The notes under the pieces were generated by a model. The model saw only the letters and a list, made by a program, of their open reading frames with translations, ran no database searches and was not told the DNA's origin. A program made the position numbers and the translations under genes. DNA of 10,008 bases from Planctomycetota bacterium (GTDB lineage: Bacteria; Planctomycetota; PUPC01; DSUN01), in contig VGYW01000311.1 of assembly GCA_016872875.1 (NCBI GenBank), positions 1 to 10,008 of the forward strand, given 5' to 3'. Positions 1-6,793 of this stretch are shown piece by piece. Within the stretch, counting starts at the first letter, position 1. Every line of letters starts with the position of its first letter.

Positions 1-63
1 GAGGGCCTCGGCGAGCTGCGTCTCCCACTCAATCCTCACCTCCGTCTCAACTGCGGCAGCCAT
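1..63 (-). CDS. 5' fragment of a gene leaving the window, possibly thioredoxin-fold protein
   Basis: Only the first 21 codons are present (MAAAVETEVRIEWETQLAEA...). The start is well supported: reading the minus strand, an AAGGAGG SD (plus-strand 71-77) sits 7 nt before the ATG, the best SD in the window. No signal peptide is visible. The stretch 'RIEW-x-x-x-L-x-x-AL' resembles the opening of small thioredoxin-fold proteins, which often begin with a pattern like 'I-x-W-x-x-x-x-x-x-AL-x-x-AK-x-x-x-KP'. The residues that would settle it (KPV and the active-site cysteines) lie outside the window, so the family call is a guess. That this is a real gene start is more certain. It is divergent from the secreted-protein gene at 413. 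Confidence 0.6.
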   Translation of the reverse strand, partial: MAAAVETEVRIEWETQLAEAL

Positions 64-75
64 GGGCTCTCCTCC

Positions 76-105
76 TTTACACATGCTTCCATTCCTCCCT
101 ATAAT
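76..105 (+). promoter_or_regulatory. Sigma70-like promoter candidate
   Basis: TTTACA (76-81), an 18-bp spacer and a perfect TATAAT (100-105) match the housekeeping promoter consensus at 11 of 12 positions. If used, it would give the 413 gene an untranslated leader of about 300 nt that includes the 183-249 hairpin. The element overlaps the leader and SD of the leftward gene. The 11-mer CTATAATCTAT here recurs exactly at the promoter of the FHA gene (7617-7627), which supports a real function. Confidence 0.4.
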
Positions 106-182
106 CTATTCCACCACGCGGTCCGGTCGAGCGCAATAGAACCTTCCGTCGTGACTCGTGCGCGTCTTGCGCACATGTTGGC

Positions 183-249
183 GAGGATGGATGGATGAAT
201 GGATGGGTGGATGAATGTCAGACAATCATCCATACATCCAATCATCCTC
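183..249. repeat. Imperfect hairpin of GGAT/ATGA microsatellite units
   Basis: Arms 183-205 and 227-249 are reverse complements at 20 of 23 positions, around a 21-nt loop that itself continues the GGATG units. The arms consist of repeated 4-base words (GGAT, GAAT), so this is a microsatellite folded on itself. It would sit in the 5' leader of the secreted-protein gene if the promoter at 76-105 is used. No T-run follows it, so it is not an obvious terminator. Confidence 0.65.
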
Positions 250-318
250 TTTGGTTGCGGCCACGGGCCGCCTTAAGACCGATGCCGGATTCTGCTGTCG
301 GGGGACTCACGGACGGTC

Positions 319-334
319 TGCAATCCGCATTGCA
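319..334. promoter_or_regulatory. Small palindrome TGCAAT-N4-ATTGCA
   Basis: TGCAAT (319-324) and ATTGCA (329-334) are perfect inverted repeats with a 4-nt centre (ccgc), about 80 bp upstream of the start at 413. The size and symmetry fit a dimeric repressor operator or a tiny hairpin. There is no independent evidence of binding and it could be chance. Confidence 0.25.
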
Positions 335-412
335 TGCACCGATGGAACTCGCGCTGCTCTGCGGCGTCAGAAGAACAAGGGATGGGCCGCGCACTCTCAG
401 AGGAAGCCGAGG

Positions 413-2266
413 ATGAGAACAGTGTCCGCCTTGGCGTCGTGCGGGCTGCTCGCGTTTGGCACGTGCGTAGTGCTCGCGGGTGAGACGCCCTGGGGCGAGG
501 AGGCGGATGGGCTGGCCTGCCGGCTCACGGTGCCGCAAGAGGCCTGCGTGGGCGAGGCGATTCCCGCCGCCGTCGAGATCAAGAACCTGTCGAAGGAGAC
601 ACGCTACGTTGTGGCGATCTTCGACATCGGGTTCCCGAAGCACGCGAAGCTCGACGTGAGGGGCCCCGACGGTGCGGCGCTGAAGCTGAGCAGTTGGGGC
701 GAGACGACGCCGGGACCCCGCAGCCTTCAGCCCATCGGGCCGGGCGAGGCGAAGCGGATCGAGTTCCCGGACCTCGGCGAGCGCTTCGCCTCCTTCGACC
801 TCCAGACCCGCTCGACGCGGCGGGCGTTCCAGGCGCCCGGCCAGTACCGCCTCACCTACACATTCGTCGGCGCCAGGCTGCCCAAGCAAATGGTCATCGG
901 CGAGCGCATGGTGAACGGCCAACGCGAGAAGGTGCATGAGACCATTCCCGACGAGAAGCTGGAGAAGACGTGGGCGGGAACGCTCGCGTCCAACACGGCC
1001 ACGCTGGCGGTCCGCGAGCTGCGCGAGGACGAGTTCGCGGTCCACGAGTGGGGCGTGTTCACGGTCTTCAACGACCTGAGGCACGCGAACGCGAACCGCA
1101 AGGCGGAGTGGGCGTCGCTGCCCGACTTCTTCTACCGCCAGTTCCCCGCCGCGCGGCTCAAGTGGGAGCCTGCGGCGTGGGACAAGCCGATCATCTACTT
1201 CTACTGCACCCGCCCGAACCTCAAGATCGACGTGAAGGTGACGTTCGCCGAGGGTGCCCCCGTGGCCTGGTGGCCCTGCTGCGCAAGCCCGGTGGACCAG
1301 GGCACCGGCCGGCTGCCCAAGGGGGGCGAGACGCCCGTCTTCCGCACCCTCCACTGGTCGGCCTGGCTGGGCGACAAGGTGCCCATCCCCACCCGCGCCT
1401 TCGGCGAAGGGCCGGCGCCCCAGCAGGCCACGGAGTTCGACCTCCCCGCCGGCTGCTGGCTCCTCGACGCGCGCCTCAAGGAGGCCAGCCTCCTCTCCGT
1501 CCAGGGCAGCAAGGTCCAGCGCGGAAGGCCCTGGGCGTCGCAGCAGGCCGAGACCGAGCGGTTCATCTACTACGACGGCCTGGTGCCCGCCCCGAGCGGC
1601 CTGCGCTGCGCGGCGGCGGAAAAGGACTCCGTGACCGTGAAGAACGCGGGCGAGTTCGCCATCCGCGACCTGTTCGTGGCGGACTGGCGCACGTTTCGGT
1701 CGCGCACGATGGCCTTCGCGCACGAGGCCGGCCCGATCGCACCGGGTGGCGAGCGCCGGATCGCCCTCGCCCCACGCTCGGCCGTGGACGCGCTCGGCGA
1801 GGCCAAGGCGGCGGTTCAGAAGGCCCTTGTCGCGGCGGGACTCTCGGCCCCCGAGGCGGCGGCCATCCTGAGAATCTGGGACAAGGGCTTCTTCGGCGCG
1901 CCGGGCGTGACCGCCTTCTACCTCCTGCCGCAGGCGGAGTACGACCGCATGCTGCCGCTGGAGATCAGCCCAAAGCCCAAGAAGCTCGTCCGGCTCGGCA
2001 TCGCCCTTCACCCCCACTTCGCCATCGAGCCTGGGCTCGCGCAGGAGGCCGAACGCCTCATCGCCCAACTGAGCGACGCCGACCCCGCGAAGCGCGACGC
2101 CGCGGCCAAGGACCTCGCCCAGCTCGGCCCCGTCGCCTGGCGGCAGATCCGCGATACCATCCAGAAAAGCCCCGCCTCCGAGACCGCCAAGCGCCTCGAC
2201 GACATCCTCAAGGCCACCGACGCCTCCGACTGGCTCCGCCAGGCCGCGAAGGACTACAAGTTCTAG
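413..2266 (+). CDS. Secreted protein of unknown function, 'VHEWG(T)F' type with C-terminal HEAT-like repeat
   Basis: The ATG at 413 is chosen because it begins a Sec signal peptide (residues 1-22; MRTVSALAS, hydrophobic core, VLA before Gly-Glu) with a GAGGAAG SD upstream; the protein is 617 aa. Residues about 35-155 look like an Ig-like beta domain (conserved ends 'LTVP-x-x-x-x-VGE' and 'PGQYRLTY'). Residues 208-300 carry 'FAVHEWGVFTVF' and 'KPIIYFYCTRP', followed by a WW-P-CC segment. Residues 383-530 carry 'FIYYDGLV', an 'AAGLSAPEAAAILRIW' helix and a 'LPLEISPKP' strand. I recognise this order from secreted proteins of uncertain role in planctomycetes and myxobacteria ('VHEWGTF' family). 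Residues 546-600 form a two-helix HEAT-like unit (LIAQLSDADPAKRDAA, then LGPVAWRQI), common as a tail in planctomycetes. No enzyme motif is evident. The location is probably periplasmic or extracellular. Confidence 0.85.
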   Translation: MRTVSALASCGLLAFGTCVVLAGETPWGEEADGLACRLTVPQEACVGEAIPAAVEIKNLSKETRYVVAIFDIGFPKHAKLDVRGPDGAALKLSSWGETTPGPRSLQPIGPGEAKRIEFPDLGERFASFDLQTRSTRRAFQAPGQYRLTYTFVGARLPKQMVIGERMVNGQREKVHETIPDEKLEKTWAGTLASNTATLAVRELREDEFAVHEWGVFTVFNDLRHANANRKAEWASLPDFFYRQFPAARLKWEPAAWDKPIIYFYCTRPNLKIDVKVTFAEGAPVAWWPCCASPVDQGTGRLPKGGETPVFRTLHWSAWLGDKVPIPTRAFGEGPAPQQATEFDLPAGCWLLDARLKEASLLSVQGSKVQRGRPWASQQAETERFIYYDGLVPAPSGLRCAAAEKDSVTVKNAGEFAIRDLFVADWRTFRSRTMAFAHEAGPIAPGGERRIALAPRSAVDALGEAKAAVQKALVAAGLSAPEAAAILRIWDKGFFGAPGVTAFYLLPQAEYDRMLPLEISPKPKKLVRLGIALHPHFAIEPGLAQEAERLIAQLSDADPAKRDAAAKDLAQLGPVAWRQIRDTIQKSPASETAKRLDDILKATDASDWLRQAAKDYKF

Positions 2267-2301
2267 CCCACACCCGTGTCACAGCAGAGAAGAGAATGGA
2301 A

Positions 2302-2330
2302 CCGCGGGTTACGCGGATGGGCGCGGATGG
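2302..2330 (+). repeat. Direct repeat copy 1 (CGCGGAT quasi-tandem type)
   Basis: This 29-bp element matches 2974-3002 at 26 of 29 positions in the same orientation. Internally it is a 10-bp quasi-tandem: ACGCGGATGG followed by GCGCGGATGG. It lies 35 bp after the stop of the secreted-protein gene. I recall similar 'CGCGGATTACGCGGAT' strings scattered between genes in many uncultured bacteria. Their function is unknown to me. Confidence 0.8.
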
Positions 2331-2393
2331 GAGAAGAAGAGGGAAGCGGTGTCCGGCTGTCGGTGTTTGGTGTTGGGGGTCAAGAGCAGTAGG

Positions 2394-2435
2394 GCGTGCA
2401 GACCCTTCGGCTTCGCTCAGGGCAGGCTTGCACGC
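2394..2435. repeat. Intergenic palindromic repeat with nested stem
   Basis: The outer arms GCGTGCA (2394-2400) and TGCACGC (2429-2435) pair perfectly, and CCCT (2403-2406) pairs with AGGG (2419-2422) inside. The core CCCTTCGGCTTCGCTCAGGG belongs to a string I often see between genes of unrelated environmental bacteria, where it is mis-translated as 'PFGFAQGRL'. It lies between the convergent ends of the secreted-protein gene and the broken kinase gene. It could act as a bidirectional transcription end, but there is no T-run. Confidence 0.6.
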
Positions 2436-2444
2436 GGAGGCGCA

Positions 2445-2842
2445 TCAGCCTATCCCGCACGCCGCTGCGCAGGCTTCGGTGAGTCGCTCGGTCCGCCCCA
2501 CGTAGTGGGCGTCGCCAAACAGCCAGACGTGCAGGAGCAGCGTGTTGAGCCAGTAGTAGAGCCGCCGCACTGGGTAGCCCTCTCGAAGCGGACGCACCGA
2601 GGCATAGCGCTCGAAGAACGCCCCCGTCACCGTCCCGAACACCTCCAAGTAGGCCAGCTCGTACTCAACGTCCGCGTAGAGCGCCCCGACACCTTGATCA
2701 CCGCGCGATGCGGCGCCCGGTCGAACTCCGCCTCCAGCACCGAGTTGATCATGCCGCCATGGAAGCGCCGCAGTGCGAGACACCGCGCCGGCCCCCCGAG
2801 CCATTCCCTCAGAACCGCCTCCGCCTCGACGGCAGTGAGCAT
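2445..2842 (-). pseudogene. Deleted fructosamine kinase/aminoglycoside-phosphotransferase-like gene
   Basis: Two kinase pieces lie in order on the minus strand in different frames. From the ATG at 2842, 'LALRRFHGGMINSVLEAEF' then 'HRAVIKV' is the N-lobe of this kinase fold, with the Gly-rich hairpin and the ATP-binding Lys in 'VIKV'. After about 2690 the homology shifts frame and resumes with 'LYADVEYELAYLEVFG', then 'RLYYWLNTLLLHVWLFGD', ending at the TGA at 2445. That is the C-terminus of fructosamine-kinase-type proteins (Pfam Fructosamin_kin pattern 'D-x-E-x-ELA-x-LE-x-FG'). The middle, roughly 130-170 codons including the catalytic HGD loop and the DP metal site, is absent. An SD (GAGGA, 2849-2853) and an extended -10 (2922-2930) survive, so the loss looks recent. 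A collapsed assembly is the alternative. Intact relatives phosphorylate protein-bound sugars or small molecules. Confidence 0.75.
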
Positions 2843-2921
2843 CGCAGTTCCTCGACTCCTCGGACGTTCCGCGGCTGGAACCCAGAAGTTCAGACGCGCT
2901 CGCCCATCGCTGCCAGGCCTG

Positions 2922-2930
2922 ATTCTATCA
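2922..2930 (-). promoter_or_regulatory. Extended -10 promoter candidate for the broken kinase gene
   Basis: Minus-strand TGATAGAAT fits the extended -10 form TGnTATAAT with one change. No convincing -35 is visible. Transcription would begin near 2915, about 70 nt upstream of the ATG at 2842. Confidence 0.3.
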
Positions 2931-2973
2931 TTTCGCACGCTCAGGGGCAGAGCAGGCACACAAGAGAGTCGGT

Positions 2974-3002
2974 CCGCGGATTGCGCGGCTGGGCGCGGAT
3001 GG
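2974..3002 (+). repeat. Direct repeat copy 2 (CGCGGAT quasi-tandem type)
   Basis: The second copy of the 29-bp element (26/29 identical to 2302-2330). It ends one base before the -35 box of the restriction-modification promoter (TTGACT at 3004). With copy 1 it brackets the broken kinase gene. Confidence 0.8.
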
Positions 3003-3003
3003 C

Positions 3004-3031
3004 TTGACTTAGGGCAACGGTGCGCTAGAAT
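3004..3031 (+). promoter_or_regulatory. Sigma70-like promoter for the restriction-modification gene
   Basis: TTGACT (3004-3009), a 16-bp spacer and TAGAAT (3026-3031) match the consensus at 10 of 12 positions. The predicted transcription start near 3038 gives a leader of about 43 nt before the ATG at 3081. It rules out the in-frame ATG at 3030, which lies inside the -10 box. Confidence 0.6.
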
Positions 3032-3080
3032 GACGTGCGCGAATGGATTCCAATGTCCTCTTCCCTCGTCCCTGAGCGCC

Positions 3081-6000
3081 ATGGGCCTGTCGCGTGTCTT
3101 CGAGGGTCGCATCTTGAGTCCGGCCGACGACCAGAGAATTCACCAGGTTGACTTCTGCTCCCAGGTCGCGAGTGCGGCAAATCTGATCTTCCAGAGCGAC
3201 CAAGGGCATCCTTTCCGAGAGGCAAGAGTGGAGGGCTTTGGGCGCGGCGACCTGCGGCTGAAACGCAAGGACCTGCGCTTCTGCGACGCCGCCGGAGCGG
3301 TCGTCCTGGCCGGAGAGGTGGAGTTCCCTGGGACACCCGGTGCGCGATCCCCCTATGACGAGAAGCTGGTTCGGAACGCTTGCGAGAAGGCGGACAACGC
3401 CGGGGCGCGGTACTTCTTCACCTGGAACGTCAACACGTTTGTTTTGTGGGACCGCGAGCGCTGGGACGTTCCGCCGCTCGACCGCAGGGTGCGTGAATGG
3501 CGGCTGGAGTTGGACGTGGGCGGCCCGCAGGACGTGGCGCGGCCGGCTGTCCTCGATCACATCAAGTCGGAGTTCCTCCCTCGCCTCCTGGCCGACCTCG
3601 CCCTGATATGCACGGGGCAGCGCCCCGACTGGGGCATGGCGCCCGACGACATCTTCATCAAGTCGCTTGAGAGCCACCTGGACTGGCCGGTGCGTCTGCT
3701 GGGCGGCTGGCTGGAGGCCGAGGCGGAGAGCAACCGGCAGTTCAACTCGCAGCTCCAGGAATGGATGGCGAGCCAGGACTGGACCTTCGTCCGCAGCATC
3801 CGCGAGGAATGGCGGAAGGCGGTTGACCGCGCGGCGCGGACCCTCTGCTACATCCTTGTCAACCGCCTGATCTTCTACGAGGCGCTCAGGGCCAAGTTCC
3901 CCGACCTGGCGAAGCTGCGCCTGCCCAGGAGCTTCGAGAAGCCCGAGAAGGCCTACACGTACCTCCAGAACCGCTTCGACCGGGCCGTGCGCACGAGCGG
4001 CGACTACGAGCCGCTGCTCTACCCGCACGAACGGGACTGGGCCTGCACCCTGGTGTTCAGAGCGCCTGGGGCAATTGACGCCTGGGGCAGCGTCCTGCGG
4101 GCAATCGGGACGTATGACTTCAGCAGCGTGCCGTCCGACGTCGTCGGCCGCATCTTCCAGCGCCTCATCAGCCCCGAGGAGCGCCACCGCTTCGGCCAGC
4201 ACTTCACCTGCGATGAGGTCGTGGACCTCATCAACGCCTTCTGCATCCGGGGCGCCGATTTCACAGTGCTCGACCCGGCCTGCGGGAGCGGCAGCTTCCT
4301 CGTCAGGGCTTACTACCTCAAGAAGGGGCTCAACCCCAGCAAGTCGCACGAGGAATTGCTCTCCGACCTCTTCGGTTGCGACATCGCGCTCTACCCGGCG
4401 CACCTGGCCACTCTGAACCTCGCCGCCCGGCAGATAACCGACGAGGCGAATTACCCGCGCATCGCCCGCCGCGACTTCTTCACCGTGCGGCCCGACAAGG
4501 AGTTCTGTAGAATCCCCGGGCCGCAAAAGGGAAGCGAGCTACCCGTCCACCTGCCCGCACTCGACGCCGTTGTGGGCAATCCGCCCTATGTCAGGCAGGA
4601 GAAGATTGCTCCCGAGAGCAAGGAGGCGATCGCGGACCTCGTGCGGCTGGCCTGGCCCGACACGCAGCTTTCTGGCCGCAGCGACCTCCACTGCTACTTC
4701 TGGCTCGCGGCGGCCCGGCTCCTCAACAGGGACGGGTACTTCGGCTTCCTCACGTCGTCCTCGTGGCTCGACGTGGAATACGGGTTCCCACTCCAGGAAT
4801 GGGTGCTCCGCCACTTCAGGGTTCTGGCGATCATGGAGAGTGCCGACGAGCCGTGGTTCCCCGACGCTCGGGTGAAGACCTGCGCCACCATCTTGAAGCG
4901 TTGCGACGACGAGGCGGACAGGTCGGCCACACTCGTGAAGTTCGTGCAGTTCCGGCGCCCGCTCGCGGAGATCCTCGGGGTCCACCCCGGCGCGGATGAC
5001 GAAGCGCGCTTACAGGGCGCCGCCCGCCTCCGCGAGCGCATCGAAGGGGCCACTGAGAACGTCTCCGACGAGGAAATGCGGATCATCATCAAGCGGCAAA
5101 GCGAGCTCTGGGACGAGGGCGAGAAGGCGGGCAAGGTGCTCGGCGAGAGGTTCGCGGGCAAGTGGGGCCGCTATCTCCGCGCGCCGGATTTCTACTTCGA
5201 CATGCTGAGCGAGTTCGGCCACGAACTGGTCCCCCTCGGCCAAGTGGCAGCGATAAGGCGCGGGATCACAAGCGGCTGCGATGATTTCTTTATGCCGCAT
5301 GACATGGCCCAAGCGGCTCTCGCGGAGTGCCCCGACGAAACGTCCTTCCGCCGCAGGTTCGGCGTGCCGCGTGAGACTGTGGCCGCGTGCAAACTCAAGA
5401 TCGCTAAAGCCGGCGATGGGAGCGTGCATCCGATTGAGAGCGAGTACCTCGCCCCGGAAGTTCACAGCCTCATGGAGGTCATGCGGCCCGAGGTGCGGAC
5501 CAGTGAGGTCAACCGGATGGTGCTGCTGGTGGACAAACCCCTCTCTCGCCTCGGCGGAACCCACGTGAGGCGGTATCTCCAATACGGCGAGAAGCACTCC
5601 TTCGCGTCCGCCAAGTCGCGCCCCGTGCCGGTGCCCAGACGCACCACGTGCGCTGCGCGCCACCCCTGGTACGATCTCACCACCCTCGCCAAGCCGGGGG
5701 TTGCCCTCTGGTCAATGTCACAGCAGTATCGCCACATCGTGGCGGCGAACCCGGACCGCCTCGTCTGCAACCACAACCTCTTCGACATCAACACGCCAGG
5801 GCTGACCAAGGTCGAGTCACGGGTCCTCGTGGCCGTCCTGAACTCCACGCTCTTGGGGCTCTTCAAGACCTTCTATGGCCGATACGCGGGAACCGAGGGG
5901 AACCTGAAGACGGAGGTCGTGGACGTGAACCTGCTTGACGTACCAGATCCGCGAGAAGTGGAGGACGCGGTTGCGGAGAGAATCCTCTCCGCGTTCGAAC

Positions 6001-6761
6001 GCATGTGCAAGCGCCCGACCGGGCGCCTCCTTGAAGAGGATCTGATGGCCTGCCATTCGCCGGAGCGCGCGCGACGGATCGCGGAGGGTCCCATCACGCT
6101 TCCAGAGGAACTGCGGCAGCCGGATCGCCGCCAACTGGACGACGCGGTATTCGAACTCCTTGGGGTGAAGGATGCGACGCGGCGGGCCGCCCTGGTTGAT
6201 CAGCTTTACGAGGAGACGGCGAGACACTACCGGCACATACGCGTCGTCGAGATCCAGAAGATGGAGCAACGGTCACGGACCCGCCCGCGGCGTTTCGGCG
6301 CGGATGAGCTGGCGGCCGACGCCTGGGATGCGCTCCAGCTCGACGACGCCTGCCCCGTCATCGAATGGCTGTCAGGCCAGCCGAATGCCACAAAGGAAGT
6401 GCTGCTGCCAGAGGCCGGACCTTCCTACCTGGCCCCCAGCAATCACATGTTCGACTCGAAGATCGTGTACTTCGGGAAAGGCCGGGAGACGCACCTGGAT
6501 TGCGAAACCCGAGCCGAGGCGGAGCTTGTCGCAAGGCTGAGCAGTCTGGGGATTCGGGGCCCAGTGGCTCTTCCCGCCACGGCGCCTGAGTGTGTCGCCC
6601 TGCTCGCTTCTCTGGACTCGCGTCTCACAGAAGCGCGGCGGCGGTTCGAGGAGCTCGCCGCGAGCCGCACCAGCGACGAAAGGCTACGCAGGAGCGTTGT
6701 CGAGCTTCTTGTCCAATGGTTCACACACGGCCGCATGGCCTCCCCTGATTCCCACCCTTGA
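3081..6761 (+). CDS. Type IIG-like restriction-modification enzyme (fused nuclease, N6-adenine methyltransferase and specificity domain)
   Basis: One 1226-aa protein appears to carry cleavage, methylation and target recognition. N-terminal PD-(D/E)xK-like domain: 'RKDLRF' (D64), 'LAGEVEF' (E79, E81), then 'YFFTWNVNTFVLWD' (111-124), a signature I associate with this enzyme group. A helical linker follows. The methyltransferase has motif X 'FGQHFTCDEVVDLI' (from F371), motif I 'LDPACGSGSF' (D398, AdoMet binding), 'LFGCDIALYPAHLATLNLA', and catalytic motif IV 'GNPPYVRQ' (NPPY 500-503), typical of gamma-class N6-adenine methylases. A TaqI/Eco57I-like specificity region starts near 712 ('LVPLGQVAAIRRGITSG') and ends in helices. 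The nuclease's usual ExK lysine is Glu. The start is set by the promoter and by loss of homology upstream; no good SD is seen. No separate S or R gene lies beside it. A single-gene system is inferred; a methylase-only role remains possible. Confidence 0.9.
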   Translation: MGLSRVFEGRILSPADDQRIHQVDFCSQVASAANLIFQSDQGHPFREARVEGFGRGDLRLKRKDLRFCDAAGAVVLAGEVEFPGTPGARSPYDEKLVRNACEKADNAGARYFFTWNVNTFVLWDRERWDVPPLDRRVREWRLELDVGGPQDVARPAVLDHIKSEFLPRLLADLALICTGQRPDWGMAPDDIFIKSLESHLDWPVRLLGGWLEAEAESNRQFNSQLQEWMASQDWTFVRSIREEWRKAVDRAARTLCYILVNRLIFYEALRAKFPDLAKLRLPRSFEKPEKAYTYLQNRFDRAVRTSGDYEPLLYPHERDWACTLVFRAPGAIDAWGSVLRAIGTYDFSSVPSDVVGRIFQRLISPEERHRFGQHFTCDEVVDLINAFCIRGADFTVLDPACGSGSFLVRAYYLKKGLNPSKSHEELLSDLFGCDIALYPAHLATLNLAARQITDEANYPRIARRDFFTVRPDKEFCRIPGPQKGSELPVHLPALDAVVGNPPYVRQEKIAPESKEAIADLVRLAWPDTQLSGRSDLHCYFWLAAARLLNRDGYFGFLTSSSWLDVEYGFPLQEWVLRHFRVLAIMESADEPWFPDARVKTCATILKRCDDEADRSATLVKFVQFRRPLAEILGVHPGADDEARLQGAARLRERIEGATENVSDEEMRIIIKRQSELWDEGEKAGKVLGERFAGKWGRYLRAPDFYFDMLSEFGHELVPLGQVAAIRRGITSGCDDFFMPHDMAQAALAECPDETSFRRRFGVPRETVAACKLKIAKAGDGSVHPIESEYLAPEVHSLMEVMRPEVRTSEVNRMVLLVDKPLSRLGGTHVRRYLQYGEKHSFASAKSRPVPVPRRTTCAARHPWYDLTTLAKPGVALWSMSQQYRHIVAANPDRLVCNHNLFDINTPGLTKVESRVLVAVLNSTLLGLFKTFYGRYAGTEGNLKTEVVDVNLLDVPDPREVEDAVAERILSAFERMCKRPTGRLLEEDLMACHSPERARRIAEGPITLPEELRQPDRRQLDDAVFELLGVKDATRRAALVDQLYEETARHYRHIRVVEIQKMEQRSRTRPRRFGADELAADAWDALQLDDACPVIEWLSGQPNATKEVLLPEAGPSYLAPSNHMFDSKIVYFGKGRETHLDCETRAEAELVARLSSLGIRGPVALPATAPECVALLASLDSRLTEARRRFEELAASRTSDERLRRSVVELLVQWFTHGRMASPDSHP

Positions 6762-6793
6762 GCCCTTCCTTCTCCGGTCCGCCACCCCTTCCT

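Larger units (their letters stand above)
64..412. other. Non-coding region between divergent genes
   Basis: This 349-base stretch holds no gene I can support. It contains the SD of the leftward gene, a plus-strand promoter-like element (76-105), a GGAT-type imperfect hairpin (183-249) and a small palindrome (319-334). An open frame in phase with the 413 gene runs back to an ATG at 215, but it crosses the hairpin and precedes an obvious signal peptide, so it is treated as untranslated. Confidence 0.6.

Noticed and set aside
215..412. 66-residue upstream extension of the secreted-protein gene
   Set aside because: It would bury the signal peptide inside the protein and translate the GGAT hairpin. 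The ATG at 413 has a better SD and an immediate signal sequence.
242..2068. 608-aa minus-strand open frame opposite the secreted-protein gene
   Set aside because: Compositionally biased Arg/Leu/Gly/Glu product with no domain. The plus strand has a signal peptide and family motifs, so this is an antisense shadow of GC-rich coding DNA.
2302..3002. Insertion sequence or composite transposon bounded by the 29-bp repeats
   Set aside because: The repeats are direct rather than inverted, there is no transposase remnant between them, and the interval holds an ordinary kinase-gene remnant.
2349..3080. 244-residue upstream extension of the restriction-modification gene
   Set aside because: It runs through intergenic palindromes, antisense to the broken kinase gene, and across the promoter at 3004-3031. 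There is no homology before residue 1 at 3081.
3009..4526. 505-aa minus-strand frame opposite the restriction-modification gene
   Set aside because: Shadow of the real gene; it shows no motifs, whereas the plus strand carries methyltransferase motifs X, I and IV.
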